DNA of 64,000 bases from CAIWHR01 sp039931775 (GTDB taxonomy: Bacteria; Pseudomonadota; Gammaproteobacteria; Burkholderiales; Casimicrobiaceae): assembly GCA_039931775.1 (NCBI GenBank), contig JBDTRG010000050.1, forward strand, positions 1-64,000, written 5' to 3'. Positions 34,970-43,868 of the stretch are shown here, piece after piece. The first letter of the stretch is position 1; every line of letters starts with the position of its first letter. The notes under the pieces were generated by a model. That model saw only the letters and a program-made list of their open reading frames with translations, was not told the DNA's origin and made no database searches. Position numbers and translations under genes: made by a program.

Positions 34970-35935
34970 TTACGGGGTGCGCGTGCCGGTCGAGATCACG
35001 TAATCCGGCCGCCCGGTCGCAATCCAGGTGACGATATTCTGCGCCGCCTTGCGCCGCAATTCCGCTTCCGCCTCGATCGAGTAGAACGCCGCATGCGGGG
35101 TGAGGATGACACGCGGGTGGCCGAGGAGCCTGGAATCGGCGGGAACCGGCTCGACCGGCAACACATCGAGCGCCAGACCCGAAAGCCTCCCGGCGTCCAG
35201 CGCGACCAGCGCCGCGTCGACATCGACGACGGCACCGCGCGCGGTATTGACGAGGTAGATGCCGGGCTTGCCCGCACCGAGCACCTTGGCGTCGATCATT
35301 CCGCGCGTCGTGGCGTTGAGCGGAACGTGCAGCGAAACGACATCGCTCTGCGCGAACAGGGCTTCGAGGCTGCGGCGCTCGACGTACGCCGGGAAGTCAC
35401 CGTCGATGATGTAGGGATCGCACGCCATGACGCGCTTGAACACGTTGCGGCTCACGTGCGCCATCCGTTTGCCGATCCGGCCGAGTCCGACGATGCCGAG
35501 CGTCATGTCGCCGACGCGGTGCCGCGCGCCCGACGACAGGAAATGCCACTTCCCCGCATGGATGTCGCGATGGTACCCGACGACGTTGCGCACGAGGGCG
35601 AGCGCCAATGCGAGCGCATGCGTCGCGACTTCGCCGACGCCATAGTCCGGTGAATTTGCGACCCACACGCCGTGCCGGGCGCAGGCGTCGGTGTCGACCG
35701 TGTCGAAGCCGGCACCGATCCGGCTCACGATGCCGAGCTGAGGCAGCGAAGCGACGACGCGCTCGGTGATCGGCGCGTATTGCAGCAGGATTCCGGCGCA
35801 ACCGCGCGCGGCCGCGATCACATCGTCCTCGGTCCTGCATTGCCCCATGACCACCTCGACGCCGGCCGCCGCGAACAACGTCCGCTCGAACTCGATTTCG
35901 TCGTAGTTGTTGTCGGCGTAGAGGACCTTGGGCAT
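34970..35935 (-). CDS. D-isomer 2-hydroxyacid dehydrogenase (CtBP-like)
   Basis: 321 residues. NAD-binding Rossmann motif GIVGLGRIGKRMAH, catalytic Arg in NTARGAVVDVDAL, Glu in DVLPVEPVP and His in TPHAAFYS. RIGAGFDTVDTDACARHGVWVANSPDYGVGEVATHA places it in the C-terminal-binding-protein-like branch of this superfamily. Reaction is probably reduction/oxidation of a 2-oxo/2-hydroxy acid; the neighbouring sugar-type importer suggests catabolism of the imported compound (inference). ATG 35935 has AGGAA six bases upstream. Divergent from the MetE-like gene. Confidence 0.9.
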   Translation of the reverse strand: MPKVLYADNNYDEIEFERTLFAAAGVEVVMGQCRTEDDVIAAARGCAGILLQYAPITERVVASLPQLGIVSRIGAGFDTVDTDACARHGVWVANSPDYGVGEVATHALALALALVRNVVGYHRDIHAGKWHFLSSGARHRVGDMTLGIVGLGRIGKRMAHVSRNVFKRVMACDPYIIDGDFPAYVERRSLEALFAQSDVVSLHVPLNATTRGMIDAKVLGAGKPGIYLVNTARGAVVDVDAALVALDAGRLSGLALDVLPVEPVPADSRLLGHPRVILTPHAAFYSIEAEAELRRKAAQNIVTWIATGRPDYVISTGTRTP

Positions 35936-36064
35936 GGAAATTCCTGGGCGAGGCAGTCGGTCGGCGCAGTCGCATCCGCGCCGGGACGCGCAAAGGTACG
36001 TGCCACCCGGGGCAATGGTCAAGTGGCCTGACCCATTTCGGCCCTGGGGCCGGGTCTGCGCGCC

Positions 36065-36070
36065 TATAAT
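36065..36070 (+). promoter_or_regulatory. -10-like element of MetE-like gene
   Basis: TATAAT, 50 bases upstream of the start codon; no good -35 at 17 bp (CCCTGG). A short GC hairpin (ggcc-ctg-gggcc type, near 36040-36051) lies just before. Confidence 0.4.
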
Positions 36071-36119
36071 TCCCGCCACGACTATCGGCGCCGATCGACC
36101 CCAGTTTGGAGACTCCGCG

Positions 36120-37154
36120 ATGACCAAGCTCCTGCAGACGACGATCGCCGGCAGTCTGCCCAAGCCGTCTTGGCTCGCCGCGCCCAACGAGCTTTGGGCG
36201 CCATGGCGCCTGCCCGACGACACGCTCGCCGAAGGCATGCGCGACGCCGTCCGGCTCGTCCTGCGCGACCAGGAGCAGGCGGGCATCGACATCGTCAGCG
36301 ACGGCGAGCAGACGCGCCGGCACTTCGTGACTACGTTCATCGAGGCGCTCGACGGAGTCGACTTCGCGAACAAGAAATCGGTGCGCATCCGGAATCGCTA
36401 CGACGCCGACGTTCCCGTCGTCGTCGGACCGGTCGCGCGCCGGCGCCCGGTGTTCGTCGAGGCGGCGCGTTTCCTGAAGAGCGCGACCGACCGGCGGGTC
36501 AAGTTCACGCTGCCCGGACCGATGACGATGGTCGACACGCTTTACGACTCCCACTACAAGAGCCGCGAAAAGCTGGCCTGGGCGTTCGCCGAGATCCTGA
36601 ACGACGAGGCGCGCGAAATCGAGGCCGCCGGTGTGGACGTCATCCAGTTCGACGAGCCGGCGTTCAATGTCTACTTCGATGAGGTCCGCGACTGGGGCGT
36701 GCGTACGCTCGAGCGCGCTGCTGCGGGACTGCGGTGCACGACGGCCGTCCACATCTGCTATGGGTACGGAATCAAGGCCAATATCGAATGGAAGAAGACG
36801 CTGGGCTCCGAATGGCGGCAGTACGAGCAGACCTTTCCGCTGCTCGCGCAATCGGCGATCCGGCAAATCTCGCTCGAATGCGCGAACTCGCACGTGCCCA
36901 TCGAGCTCATCGGCCTCCTGGCCGGGAAGGACGTGCTGGTCGGGGCGATCGACGTCGCGACCGATCGGATCGAGACGCCGGAGGACGTCGCGGCCACGAT
37001 CAGGGCGGCGCTGCGGCACGTGCCGGCCGAGAGCCTCTACCCGTGCACCAACTGCGGGATGGTGCCCCTGCCCCGGGAGATCGCCCGGGGCAAGCTCCAA
37101 GCCTTGGGCGCCGGCGCCGCGCTGGTCCGGGCCGAACAATCCGGCCACGGCTGA
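36120..37154 (+). CDS. Short cobalamin-independent methionine synthase-like protein
   Basis: 344 residues, equal to the C-terminal catalytic half of MetE only. Zinc ligands are all visible: His and Cys in VHICYG, Glu in ISLECANSH, Cys in CTNCGMVPLP. LPGPMTMVDTL and IQFDEPAF also fit. Full MetE (about 750 residues) binds folate with its N-terminal half; short forms use other methyl donors, so the donor here is open (possibly a methylated corrinoid protein or a demethylation role). ATG 36120 has TTGGAG eight bases upstream. Monocistronic, divergent from the dehydrogenase gene. Confidence 0.88.
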   Translation: MTKLLQTTIAGSLPKPSWLAAPNELWAPWRLPDDTLAEGMRDAVRLVLRDQEQAGIDIVSDGEQTRRHFVTTFIEALDGVDFANKKSVRIRNRYDADVPVVVGPVARRRPVFVEAARFLKSATDRRVKFTLPGPMTMVDTLYDSHYKSREKLAWAFAEILNDEAREIEAAGVDVIQFDEPAFNVYFDEVRDWGVRTLERAAAGLRCTTAVHICYGYGIKANIEWKKTLGSEWRQYEQTFPLLAQSAIRQISLECANSHVPIELIGLLAGKDVLVGAIDVATDRIETPEDVAATIRAALRHVPAESLYPCTNCGMVPLPREIARGKLQALGAGAALVRAEQSGHG

Positions 37155-37401
37155 CGGCGCCCAGGGGCCGTTACCCCTGTTTCGGCCCTACCGCGCCCCA
37201 AAAAGTCCGCTTTCGGACCCTAAAAATACCACTGGCGCGTGAGGGGTTAGTTGTGTATTCTGCCCCCGTGTTTTAGTTTCAAGGCAGCAAGTACGCCCTG
37301 TACGACCGCTTTGCAGTCGTTCCACCGTCGTTCTTTCCTTGAGATCAAAACATTGGCCGGGATCCGTCCCGATTTTATTTTGTTCGTGAGGAAATACTGA
37401 A
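37155..37401 (+). other. Intergenic region with long 5' leader of cold-shock gene
   Basis: 247 bases. The AT-rich part near 37245-37275 (gttagttgtgtattctgcc) is the likely promoter area; the 120-140 bases after it and before the start form a long leader, as in cspA-type mRNAs whose leaders fold into temperature-sensitive structures. The leader function is inferred. GAGG at 37388 is the ribosome-binding site. Confidence 0.45.
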
Positions 37402-37605
37402 ATGGCAACAGGCACAGTGAAGTGGTTCAACGACGCCAAGGGCTTTGGGTTCATTACGCCGGATGGCGGCGGCGAAGATCTGTTCGCGCACTTCTCGGCG
37501 ATCAACATGCCGGGCTTCAAGACGCTGAAGGAAGGCCAGAAGGTCTCGTTCGAAGTGACGACGGGTCCCAAGGGCAAGCAAGCGAGCAACATCCAGGCTG
37601 CCTGA
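37402..37605 (+). CDS. cspA: Cold-shock protein (CspA family)
   Basis: 67 residues, a single cold-shock OB-fold. RNA-binding motifs RNP1 (KGFGFI) and RNP2 (LFAHF) after the conserved start MATGTVKWFNDAKG. Acts as an RNA chaperone that melts secondary structure; whether it is cold-induced or constitutive cannot be told. Long untranslated leader upstream and a strong terminator 28 bases after the stop define a monocistronic unit. Confidence 0.97.
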   Translation: MATGTVKWFNDAKGFGFITPDGGGEDLFAHFSAINMPGFKTLKEGQKVSFEVTTGPKGKQASNIQAA

Positions 37606-37632
37606 TCTCCCGAACATCGGAGCCAGCAGCCA

Positions 37633-37663
37633 AAAAAGCCGGGCGCAATGCCCGGCTTTTTCT
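37633..37663. terminator. Bidirectional rho-independent terminator
   Basis: Stem AAAGCCGGGC/GCCCGGCTTT with a short loop (GCAAT region), flanked by A-run and T-run, so it can stop the cold-shock transcript on the plus strand and the peptide-synthetase transcript on the minus strand. Confidence 0.93.
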
Positions 37664-37667
37664 TTGA

Positions 37668-37750
37668 AAAAATAGGGTCAGACTCGACTTTCTCTTGTGT
37701 CGCAACAACCGCACGGATTGCACAAGAAAGTCGAGTCTGACCCTATTTTT
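37668..37750. repeat. Long inverted repeat (REP/MITE-like)
   Basis: Arms at 37668-37698 and 37721-37750 are complementary over about 30 bases (aaaaatagggtcagactcg against cgagtctgaccctattttt, continuing inward with one 2-base bulge), with a 22-base loop. The 'gggtcagactcgac' core resembles sequences that flank REP-associated tyrosine transposase genes in proteobacteria (recalled, not searched). No transposase is present here, so it would be a non-autonomous element. Confidence 0.9.
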
Positions 37751-37765
37751 CCAGACCCTGCGTTT

Positions 37766-40700
37766 CTACGGATAGGCGCTGTCCAGGCAGGCGCGAAGCC
37801 TCGCCGCGGTCGTCGCGATGTCCCGCGTGATCGAGGTGAAGTGATCGCCCGGGATCGAATGCATTTCGACGTTCGGTGCGATTGCCGACCAGCCGAGCTC
37901 CGGGCGCAGATCCTTCATCGTTTCCGAGCGCAGCACCGCAAGCCGTCCCGGATAGGGGGCGGGGTCGTAGGCGGCGATGACGCGTCGATAGCGATTGAAG
38001 ACGCTGTCGTCGGACGCGGGGGCGGGAGGCGACGCTTCCGCGGGAGCGCGCTTGCGCGGCGGCGGGTTGCCCATCGTCAGGCCGAGGCCGACGGGCTTCG
38101 CCCGCCAGGGTACGGTCGCGTCCATGATCACGACCAGCGGAACCTCCTCGTTCTCGGCAAGGAGCTGCCGCGCCATCTCGAGCGCGACCAGCGCCCCGTT
38201 GCAATGGCCGGCAAGGAAGTAGGGACCGTGCGGGCGGGCCTCGCGCAAGGCGACGAGTCGCTCACGGGCCATCGCTTCGATCGAATCGGGGATGCGCGGG
38301 TCCTCGATGCCGTGCGGGTGCACGGCGTAGAACGGCTGGTCGGGACCGAGTGCCCGCGCGAGGCCCTGGCTATAGAACCCTCCGCCGCTGAAGTCGCCGT
38401 GCAGGAAGAATAGCGGCGGCCGGACGCCGGTCTTGGTCACCGGCACGGCCATCGATCCGGTGGGGCGCGCGACGTCGCGCACCGTCTGGGCAAGACGCGC
38501 GATTGTCGGCTCGCTGAACAGCAGCGCGAGCGGCACCTTGCACCCGGTCGCACGCTCGACGGCGGCCATCATCCGCACGGCGAGCAGCGAATGTCCTCCG
38601 ATCTCGAAGAAGTTGTCGTGGACGCCGACGCTGGCGAGCCCCAGCAGGTCCCGCCAGATCGACGCGATCGCGAATTCAAGCGGATCGCGGGCCGGCACGT
38701 GAAACCCCTTGCGCTGCAGCGCGAGATCGACCGGGTCGGGCAGCGCGCGCCGGTCGATCTTGCCGTTCGGCGTCAACGGAAGCGTCGGGAGCAGCACGAT
38801 GCCGGCAGGAATCATGTAGTCAGGTAGCGACCGGCGCAGATCGCGCCACAGGTCGGCTGGAACCGGGTGCGCACCTTTCGCGGGAACCACATAGGCGGTA
38901 AGCCGCCGGCTCTCCGACGTGTCGCCGTGCAACACGACCACGGCCTCGCGCACGTTCGGCAGGCGCGCCAGCGCCGCTTCCACCTCTGCGGGCTCGATCC
39001 GGTGCCCGCGGATCTTCACCTGGCGATCGATTCGGCCGATGAATTCAATGGTGCCGTCGCCGCGATAGCGCCCCCGATCCCCCGTGCGATAGACCCGCGC
39101 CCCGGGCGTCGGATCGAACGGATGCGCGATGAAGCGCTCGGCCGTGAGGTCGGGGCGGCCGAGATACCCGTCCGCAAGGCCCGGACCGCCGATGTGGATC
39201 TCGCCCGGGATGCCGGGCGGGACCGGTTCTCCGTGCGCGTCGAGCAGATAGACTTCGGTGTTGGCGATCGGCCGGCCGATCGGCAAGGTCGCGACGTCGC
39301 GGTCGGGCGCCCGGACTTCGTGCCAGGTCGCGAACGTCGTCGTCTCGGTGGGGCCGTAGACGTGCAGCAGGCGCGCCGGACGCCCATCGCGCAGTGCGAC
39401 GTCGACCCAGCGCGGCTCCACGGCCTCGCCGCCGAAAAGGACCTGGCGCCCGCGCAGCGCGGACGGCGCATCCTGCGCAATCTGGTTGAAGAGCGCCGTG
39501 GTCAGGAACATCGTGGTCACACCCTTGCCATCCAGAGCTTCGGCGAAACCGCGCATCGACAGCACGGCGTCGCGCGGAATGATGGCCACACGCGATCCGT
39601 TGAGTAGCGATCCCCACAGTTCGAACGTCGCCGCGTCGAACGCGGGGTTCGACAGGTGGGCGACCGTGTCGGCGGCGCCGAGTCGCACGTAGTCCGTGCA
39701 GCAGGCGAGCCGGACGACGGCGCGATGCGGAATCGCGACGCCTTTCGGGACACCGGTGGACCCCGAGGTGTACATGACATAGGCGATGGAATCGCTGACA
39801 GGTTCCGGCCATGGCAACGGGGCGTCGTCACCGCCCTCCTCTGCCCCGGCAACGAGCGTCACGACGGGTCGCCTCGAGCCCGACATCGCGAGGGCGAGGG
39901 AATGCGCCGCATCGCCACTGGTCACGATCGCGGCGGCCTCCGCATGCGTCAGTGTCGCTGCCAGCCGCTCCGGCGGATGCGTCGCGTCGAGCGGCACGTA
40001 CGCGCATCCGGCATAGAGAACGCCGAGGCATGCGACGATTTCCTCGGTCGAGCGCTCGATGCAGACACCGACCCTGCCCCCCGGCTCGACACCGAGCCCG
40101 GCCAGGCGAAACGCGAGCCGCCTTGCGCGGCGATCGAGTTCCGCATACGTCAGCGTGCGCGGGCCGTCGATCACCGCCACGGCGTCGGGCGTGCGTTGCG
40201 CCTGCTCCGCGAAGAGCGCGGTGATCGGCCGGTCGCCCGGAAACGCCGTGCCGGTCCGGTTCCAGTCGACGATGATCCGCTGTCGCTCCTCCGCCGTGAT
40301 GAACGGAAGCCGCGAAATCGGCCGGTCGGGATCGCGCGTGGCCTCCTCCAGCAGCGTCACGAAATGCGCGCCCATTCGCTCGATGGTCGCCTCGTTGAAG
40401 AGGTCGGTGTTGTATTCGAGTTCACCGGTCAGGCCTTCGTCCTCGACGTAGAGCAGAAGGCTCAAGTCCGCCTTCGCCGTGGTGTTGCGGATGCGAATCG
40501 GTATGCAGATGAGTCCTGCCAGCTCCAGCGGCGGGGTCTCCGGTTCCTGTAGCGTGAACATCGCCTGGAACAGCGGATCGCGGCCGGGGTCGCGTTCGGG
40601 AGCAGCGACTTCGACGATGCGCTCGATCGGCAGATCGCGATGCGCGTAAGCCTCGGTGGCGCTGACCCCGGTCCGATGCAGCAGTCCCGCGAACGTGGGG

Positions 40701-41647
40701 TCGCCGGACAGATCGCCGCGATGCACGACGATGTTGACGAAGAATCCCATCAGGTGCCTGAACTCCAGCGGGCTCCGCGCCGAAACCGGCGAGCCGACCA
40801 GCACGTCGTCCTGCTGCGCATACCGTCCGAGCAACACCTGGAATGCCGTCAGCAGCGTCATGTGCAGCGTCACGTCGGCGCTGTCGGCAAGCGCGCGAAG
40901 CAGGCGCGTCAGTTCGGCTCCGATCCGAAACGACGTCCACGCGCCGTTGGAGTGCCGCATGACGGGCCGCAGCCGGTCCGTCGGCAACGTCAGCGCCGAC
41001 GGAGCGCCGGCGAGTCGCTGCCGCCAGTAGGCAACGAGCAACTGGGCGCGCTCCGGCGTCGCGCGCTCGCGCTCCCAGGCGACGTAATCGGCGTGCTGAA
41101 CCGGCAGCGTCGGGAGTCCAGGGGTCCTGCCCTCCACGAGGGCGTCGTAGGCGACGCCCATTTCATGCGCAGTGATCCTGCCGGATTCGCCGCCGCAAAC
41201 GGCGTGGTGCCGCGCGATAACCAGTACGTGCTCACGCCCGGTAAGCCGTAACACGCGCGCCCGGCTCAACGGGCCTGTCGAGAGGTCGAAAGGGCGCCGG
41301 ATTTCTTCGCGGAGTCGCCGCGTCAACTCGGCTTCGCGCTCCGGCGTGGCGAGGCCGCTCAAATCGGTCAATGCGAATTCGACGTCGCGCCGCGGAACGA
41401 TCCGTTGCCACGGCTCCCCGTCGACCGCGACAAACGTCGTGCGCAGGATTTCGTGTCGGTCGACGACGACCTGCAGGGCGCCGCGAAGGGCCGCGAGGTC
41501 GAGGGCGCCCGAGATGCGCCACCCGATGGCGACGTTGTAGTCCGACCGCCCGGGCTCGAGCTGGTCGAGAAACCAGAGGCGCGCCTGTCCGGACGACGCG
41601 GGCGCGACCTTTGTTTCCGACAACGGTAGGTGGTCCGAAGCAATCAT
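37766..41647 (-). CDS. Single-module non-ribosomal peptide synthetase (C-A-T-TE)
   Basis: 1293 residues. Condensation domain (about 15-450), adenylation (about 470-970), carrier protein (about 985-1055, Ser1020 in IGGHSLL), thioesterase (about 1075-1290). Adenylation motifs are intact: YTSGSTGVPKG, YGPTETT, GRIDRQVKIRGHRIEP, NGKIDRR (Lys963). Aligning to GrsA by eye gives specificity residues D-A-F-F-L-G-V-T-F-K, suggesting an aliphatic hydrophobic substrate (tentative). The condensation motif is HHAVCGG (His147-Gly153), with Gly for the usual Asp. The thioesterase nucleophile elbow is GHCNG, with Cys1149 in place of Ser; Asp1176 and His1269 complete a triad. No MbtH, PPTase or tailoring genes are adjacent, so the product is unknown. 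Confidence 0.95.
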   Translation of the reverse strand: MIASDHLPLSETKVAPASSGQARLWFLDQLEPGRSDYNVAIGWRISGALDLAALRGALQVVVDRHEILRTTFVAVDGEPWQRIVPRRDVEFALTDLSGLATPEREAELTRRLREEIRRPFDLSTGPLSRARVLRLTGREHVLVIARHHAVCGGESGRITAHEMGVAYDALVEGRTPGLPTLPVQHADYVAWERERATPERAQLLVAYWRQRLAGAPSALTLPTDRLRPVMRHSNGAWTSFRIGAELTRLLRALADSADVTLHMTLLTAFQVLLGRYAQQDDVLVGSPVSARSPLEFRHLMGFFVNIVVHRGDLSGDPTFAGLLHRTGVSATEAYAHRDLPIERIVEVAAPERDPGRDPLFQAMFTLQEPETPPLELAGLICIPIRIRNTTAKADLSLLLYVEDEGLTGELEYNTDLFNEATIERMGAHFVTLLEEATRDPDRPISRLPFITAEERQRIIVDWNRTGTAFPGDRPITALFAEQAQRTPDAVAVIDGPRTLTYAELDRRARRLAFRLAGLGVEPGGRVGVCIERSTEEIVACLGVLYAGCAYVPLDATHPPERLAATLTHAEAAAIVTSGDAAHSLALAMSGSRRPVVTLVAGAEEGGDDAPLPWPEPVSDSIAYVMYTSGSTGVPKGVAIPHRAVVRLACCTDYVRLGAADTVAHLSNPAFDAATFELWGSLLNGSRVAIIPRDAVLSMRGFAEALDGKGVTTMFLTTALFNQIAQDAPSALRGRQVLFGGEAVEPRWVDVALRDGRPARLLHVYGPTETTTFATWHEVRAPDRDVATLPIGRPIANTEVYLLDAHGEPVPPGIPGEIHIGGPGLADGYLGRPDLTAERFIAHPFDPTPGARVYRTGDRGRYRGDGTIEFIGRIDRQVKIRGHRIEPAEVEAALARLPNVREAVVVLHGDTSESRRLTAYVVPAKGAHPVPADLWRDLRRSLPDYMIPAGIVLLPTLPLTPNGKIDRRALPDPVDLALQRKGFHVPARDPLEFAIASIWRDLLGLASVGVHDNFFEIGGHSLLAVRMMAAVERATGCKVPLALLFSEPTIARLAQTVRDVARPTGSMAVPVTKTGVRPPLFFLHGDFSGGGFYSQGLARALGPDQPFYAVHPHGIEDPRIPDSIEAMARERLVALREARPHGPYFLAGHCNGALVALEMARQLLAENEEVPLVVIMDATVPWRAKPVGLGLTMGNPPPRKRAPAEASPPAPASDDSVFNRYRRVIAAYDPAPYPGRLAVLRSETMKDLRPELGWSAIAPNVEMHSIPGDHFTSITRDIATTAARLRACLDSAYP

Positions 41648-41783
41648 GGCGCGTTCCCGGATTCCAGGACGGGTCCACCGGCGTGCCGGCGCCGGGTCTC
41701 GTTCACCGGCGGGACGCGTATTTTCGCATGCCCGGAGCTATCATGTCGCGGTCGGACGCAAGTCACCGTGAGGAGGAGGCGAC

Positions 41784-42959
41784 ATGAAGTCCCGCGTCAT
41801 CGCTTCAACAGGATTCTCGTTGGCCCTGTCGTTCTCCGGATTCGGGAGCGCTCCCGCGTCCGCCGAGGAGTTCCTCGTCGGTGTCGAGGTGCCGATGTCC
41901 GGCGCACTGGCGCGCGTGGGGACGGGGATGAACGAAGGCATCAACGTCGCCGTCGACGTCTTCAACCGAAAGAACGGCAAGCACACGATCAAACTCGTCA
42001 CGGTCGACGACGAGTCCTCGCCGGCCAAGGCGGTCGCCGCCGTCGAGAAGCTCGCCTCGCAGAACGTCGTCGCGATCACCGGCGGCTACGGCTCCGGCAA
42101 CATCGGGCCGGCCTCCGACGCGGCGAACAAGGCCGGCCTCGTCTACATCACGTCGGGGGGCGTCGACGAAGCGCTGACGCAGCGTGGCTTCAAGACATTC
42201 TTCCGGATCAACAATACCGCGGGCTACTCGAAGGCGATGCTGGGCCTACTCGCCGACATGGGTGCGAAGAACGTCTCGATCGTCTATCTGACCAAGGAGG
42301 CGACCTCCGATCTCGCGAAGGATGTCGAGAAGGCGCTCAATGCCAAAGGGATCAAGGTGACGATGCACGCCTTCGACCCGGCGATCACTGACTTCAAGCC
42401 GATCGTCAACAAGATCAAGCTGCAGGACAAGCCCGACGTCATCGCGATGTCCGGCTACGAAAACGATTACGTCGGCATCCTGCGGGCGGCAAAGGTGCTG
42501 AAACCCGACGTCAAGGCGCTGGTCGGCGTCTGGTCGCTCGCGACCTCGAAGATGGGCGACGATTTTCCCGACCTGATGGGAAACGTCTACGGCACCGCGC
42601 TCCTCCCGTTCCCCGCCGAGTTCACGACGGCCGACGGCCGTGACTTCGCCGAGGCGTACAAGAAGCTCTACGGAAAGGAGCCCGACTACCTCGGCCAGTT
42701 CGGATATGTGCAGTCGCAACTGCTGTTCGAGGCGATCGTCCGCGCGTTCGATGCCGGCACATTGAAGGCCGGCGGCATTGCGACCGAACTGCGCAAGTCG
42801 AGCAAGGACACGCTGATCGGCAAAGTCACGTTCGACGACAAGGGCGACAATCCCAACTTCGCGCACCGCATGGGCCAGCACCAGGGCAAGAAGATCGCCA
42901 TCGTCTGGCCGAAGGAATACGCAACCGGAAAGATGACCTTCCCCGGCGTGCCGTGGTGA
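41784..42959 (+). CDS. HAAT-type ABC substrate-binding protein (LivJ-like)
   Basis: 391 residues. Sec signal of about 27 residues ending ASA-EE. Mature periplasmic binding protein of the leucine-binding (peripla_BP_6) family: FLVGVEVPMSGALARVGTGMNEGINVAVD, ITGGYGSGNIGPASDAANKAGLVYITSG, and FGYVQSQLLFEAI. First gene of a complete livJHMGF-type operon. Strong AGGAGGAGG before ATG 41784. Ligand may be a branched-chain amino acid but this family also covers urea, amides and aromatic acids. Confidence 0.92.
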   Translation: MKSRVIASTGFSLALSFSGFGSAPASAEEFLVGVEVPMSGALARVGTGMNEGINVAVDVFNRKNGKHTIKLVTVDDESSPAKAVAAVEKLASQNVVAITGGYGSGNIGPASDAANKAGLVYITSGGVDEALTQRGFKTFFRINNTAGYSKAMLGLLADMGAKNVSIVYLTKEATSDLAKDVEKALNAKGIKVTMHAFDPAITDFKPIVNKIKLQDKPDVIAMSGYENDYVGILRAAKVLKPDVKALVGVWSLATSKMGDDFPDLMGNVYGTALLPFPAEFTTADGRDFAEAYKKLYGKEPDYLGQFGYVQSQLLFEAIVRAFDAGTLKAGGIATELRKSSKDTLIGKVTFDDKGDNPNFAHRMGQHQGKKIAIVWPKEYATGKMTFPGVPW

Positions 42960-42989
42960 CCTCCGCGGAAGGGGCGGGATGAGGCGCCG

Positions 42990-43868
42990 TTGAGCGAGCT
43001 CGTCCTGCAGGCGCTCTATTCGGGCGTACTGACCGGGAGCTCGTACGCGCTGATCGCGCTGGGTCTCGCGCTGGTGTTCGGCACGATGAAGGTCATCAAC
43101 CTCGCCCACGGCGAGCTCGTGCTTCTCGCGGCGTACATCGCGTACACCTGCGAATCCGCGTTTCATCTCGATCCCTTGCTGTCGATTCCGGCCGCCATCG
43201 CGATCGTCTGCATCGCGACGACGCTGACCTACGCGCTCGTCAGCCGGATCGGTTCGGACCGAGAGCTCAATTCGCTGCTCCTGACCTACGGCATCGCCGT
43301 GATGCTGACCAACGGGACGCTGCTCGTCTGGAAGGCGGACATCCGCTCGACGAAGACGCCCTGGTTGCAGGACGCCGTCGTGATGGGACCGTTCTACGCG
43401 ATGCGAAGCGAACTCGTGTTCTTCGTCGTCAGCCTCGCATTGATCGCGATGCTCTGGTGGTGGCTCACGCGAACCTGGGCCGGCCGGGCCGTCCGCGCCG
43501 TCGCGTCGAATCGCGACGCGGCGAAGCTGATGGGGATCGACCCGCGCCGCGTCGAGCGCGTTTCGTTCCTCGTCGCGGGGCTCCTCGCCTCGTTTGCCGG
43601 CGTGGCAATCTACACCGTCGGCGTCATCCAGCCTTCGCTCGGCACGAGCCTCACGGTCAAGGCATTCGTCATCACCGTGCTGGCCGGCATGGGCTCGGTG
43701 CCGGGCGTGCTTGTCGGAGCGCTGCTCCTCGGGGTCACCGAGTCGCTGACGACGACCTTCCTGAGCTCGGCGCTCCAGGAACTCGCCGGCATGGTGCTGT
43801 TCCTTCTCGTCCTGTTCGCCCTGCCAAACGGCTTGTTCGGCGCCTCGATGAGGCGGCGGGTGCGCTAG
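42990..43868 (+). CDS. livH: HAAT permease, LivH type
   Basis: 292 residues, TTG start at 42990 with GAGG six bases upstream. Eight or so membrane spans; SGVLTGSSYALIALGLALVFGTMKVINLAHGELV is the family's N-terminal signature, and VAGMGSVPGVLVGALLLGVTES the C-terminal one. Forms the membrane channel with LivM. Follows the binding-protein gene by 30 bases and overlaps livM by one base (TAGTG). Confidence 0.93.
   Translation: MSELVLQALYSGVLTGSSYALIALGLALVFGTMKVINLAHGELVLLAAYIAYTCESAFHLDPLLSIPAAIAIVCIATTLTYALVSRIGSDRELNSLLLTYGIAVMLTNGTLLVWKADIRSTKTPWLQDAVVMGPFYAMRSELVFFVVSLALIAMLWWWLTRTWAGRAVRAVASNRDAAKLMGIDPRRVERVSFLVAGLLASFAGVAIYTVGVIQPSLGTSLTVKAFVITVLAGMGSVPGVLVGALLLGVTESLTTTFLSSALQELAGMVLFLLVLFALPNGLFGASMRRRVR

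Noticed and set aside
37200..37218. Possible minus-strand terminator (GTCCG/CGGAC stem followed by TTTTT)
   Set aside because: Stem is only 5 bp and no minus-strand gene ends nearby; the synthetase already has a strong terminator at 37633-37663.
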